This document shows, in pieces, positions 55,145-55,146 of a stretch of 55,146 nucleotides of DNA (positions within the stretch are counted from its first letter, which is position 1; every line of letters begins with the position of its first letter). The stretch is taken from positions 1 to 55,146 of the forward strand of contig CAMOZZ010000002.1 in assembly GCA_946631165.1 (NCBI GenBank). Reading direction: 5' to 3'. The position numbers and the translations under genes were made by a program. The notes beneath the pieces were generated by a model, which had not been told where the DNA came from, did no database searches, and saw nothing but the letters and a program-made list of their open reading frames with translations. The DNA is from an uncultured Lachnospiraceae bacterium (GTDB lineage Bacteria; Bacillota; Clostridia; Lachnospirales; Lachnospiraceae).

Positions 55145-55146
55145 AG

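Noticed and set aside
1-55146. tRNA or rRNA genes, prophage or conventional IS transposase genes
   Set aside because: None recognised on either strand by inspection; no dedicated tRNA or IS search could be run.

Overview
This 55 kb window looks like a chromosomal segment of a Lachnospiraceae-type Clostridia genome. That placement is inferred from gene content: GlgC/GlgD, SpoVG, MecA, CarD, a VaFE surface protein and a BadF-type activase. Most of it is recognisable housekeeping or envelope genes: mfd/pth, a cell-wall cluster, ABC transporters, pncB/plsC, a MacAB-like export operon with two adaptors plus a UvrA-like ATPase, ahcY, spoVG, glgDC, SbcCD/YhaON-like genes, a GH18 protein, mecA, ferredoxin, dnaB-rplI-gdpP-clpX, a 2192-aa VaFE/SpaA adhesin, a 1430-aa activase fusion and two exported proteins. 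The strongest unexplained signal is at the right end. Two arrays, each with eight well-preserved units spaced at exactly 74 bp (52.69-53.33 kb and 54.44-55.10 kb), lie in the same orientation on either side of a single gene (53380..54177, minus). That gene encodes a 265-aa protein with a PD-(D/E)XK-nuclease-like motif pattern. Most units carry an inverted repeat (TTACGGCCGCAA ... TTGCGGCCGTAA), and both arrays end in the same boundary sequence (CTCCGCRCATAAA). I consider this repeat/nuclease/repeat locus the best candidate for an undescribed system. Its function is not shown by the sequence. Other items worth a look are an MFP adaptor with a roughly 580-aa insertion in its hairpin, a ClpX with an acidic interdomain insertion, a possible attenuator upstream of carD, and short dispersed palindromic repeats. 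All homology calls are from reading the sequences by eye; no database search was run.
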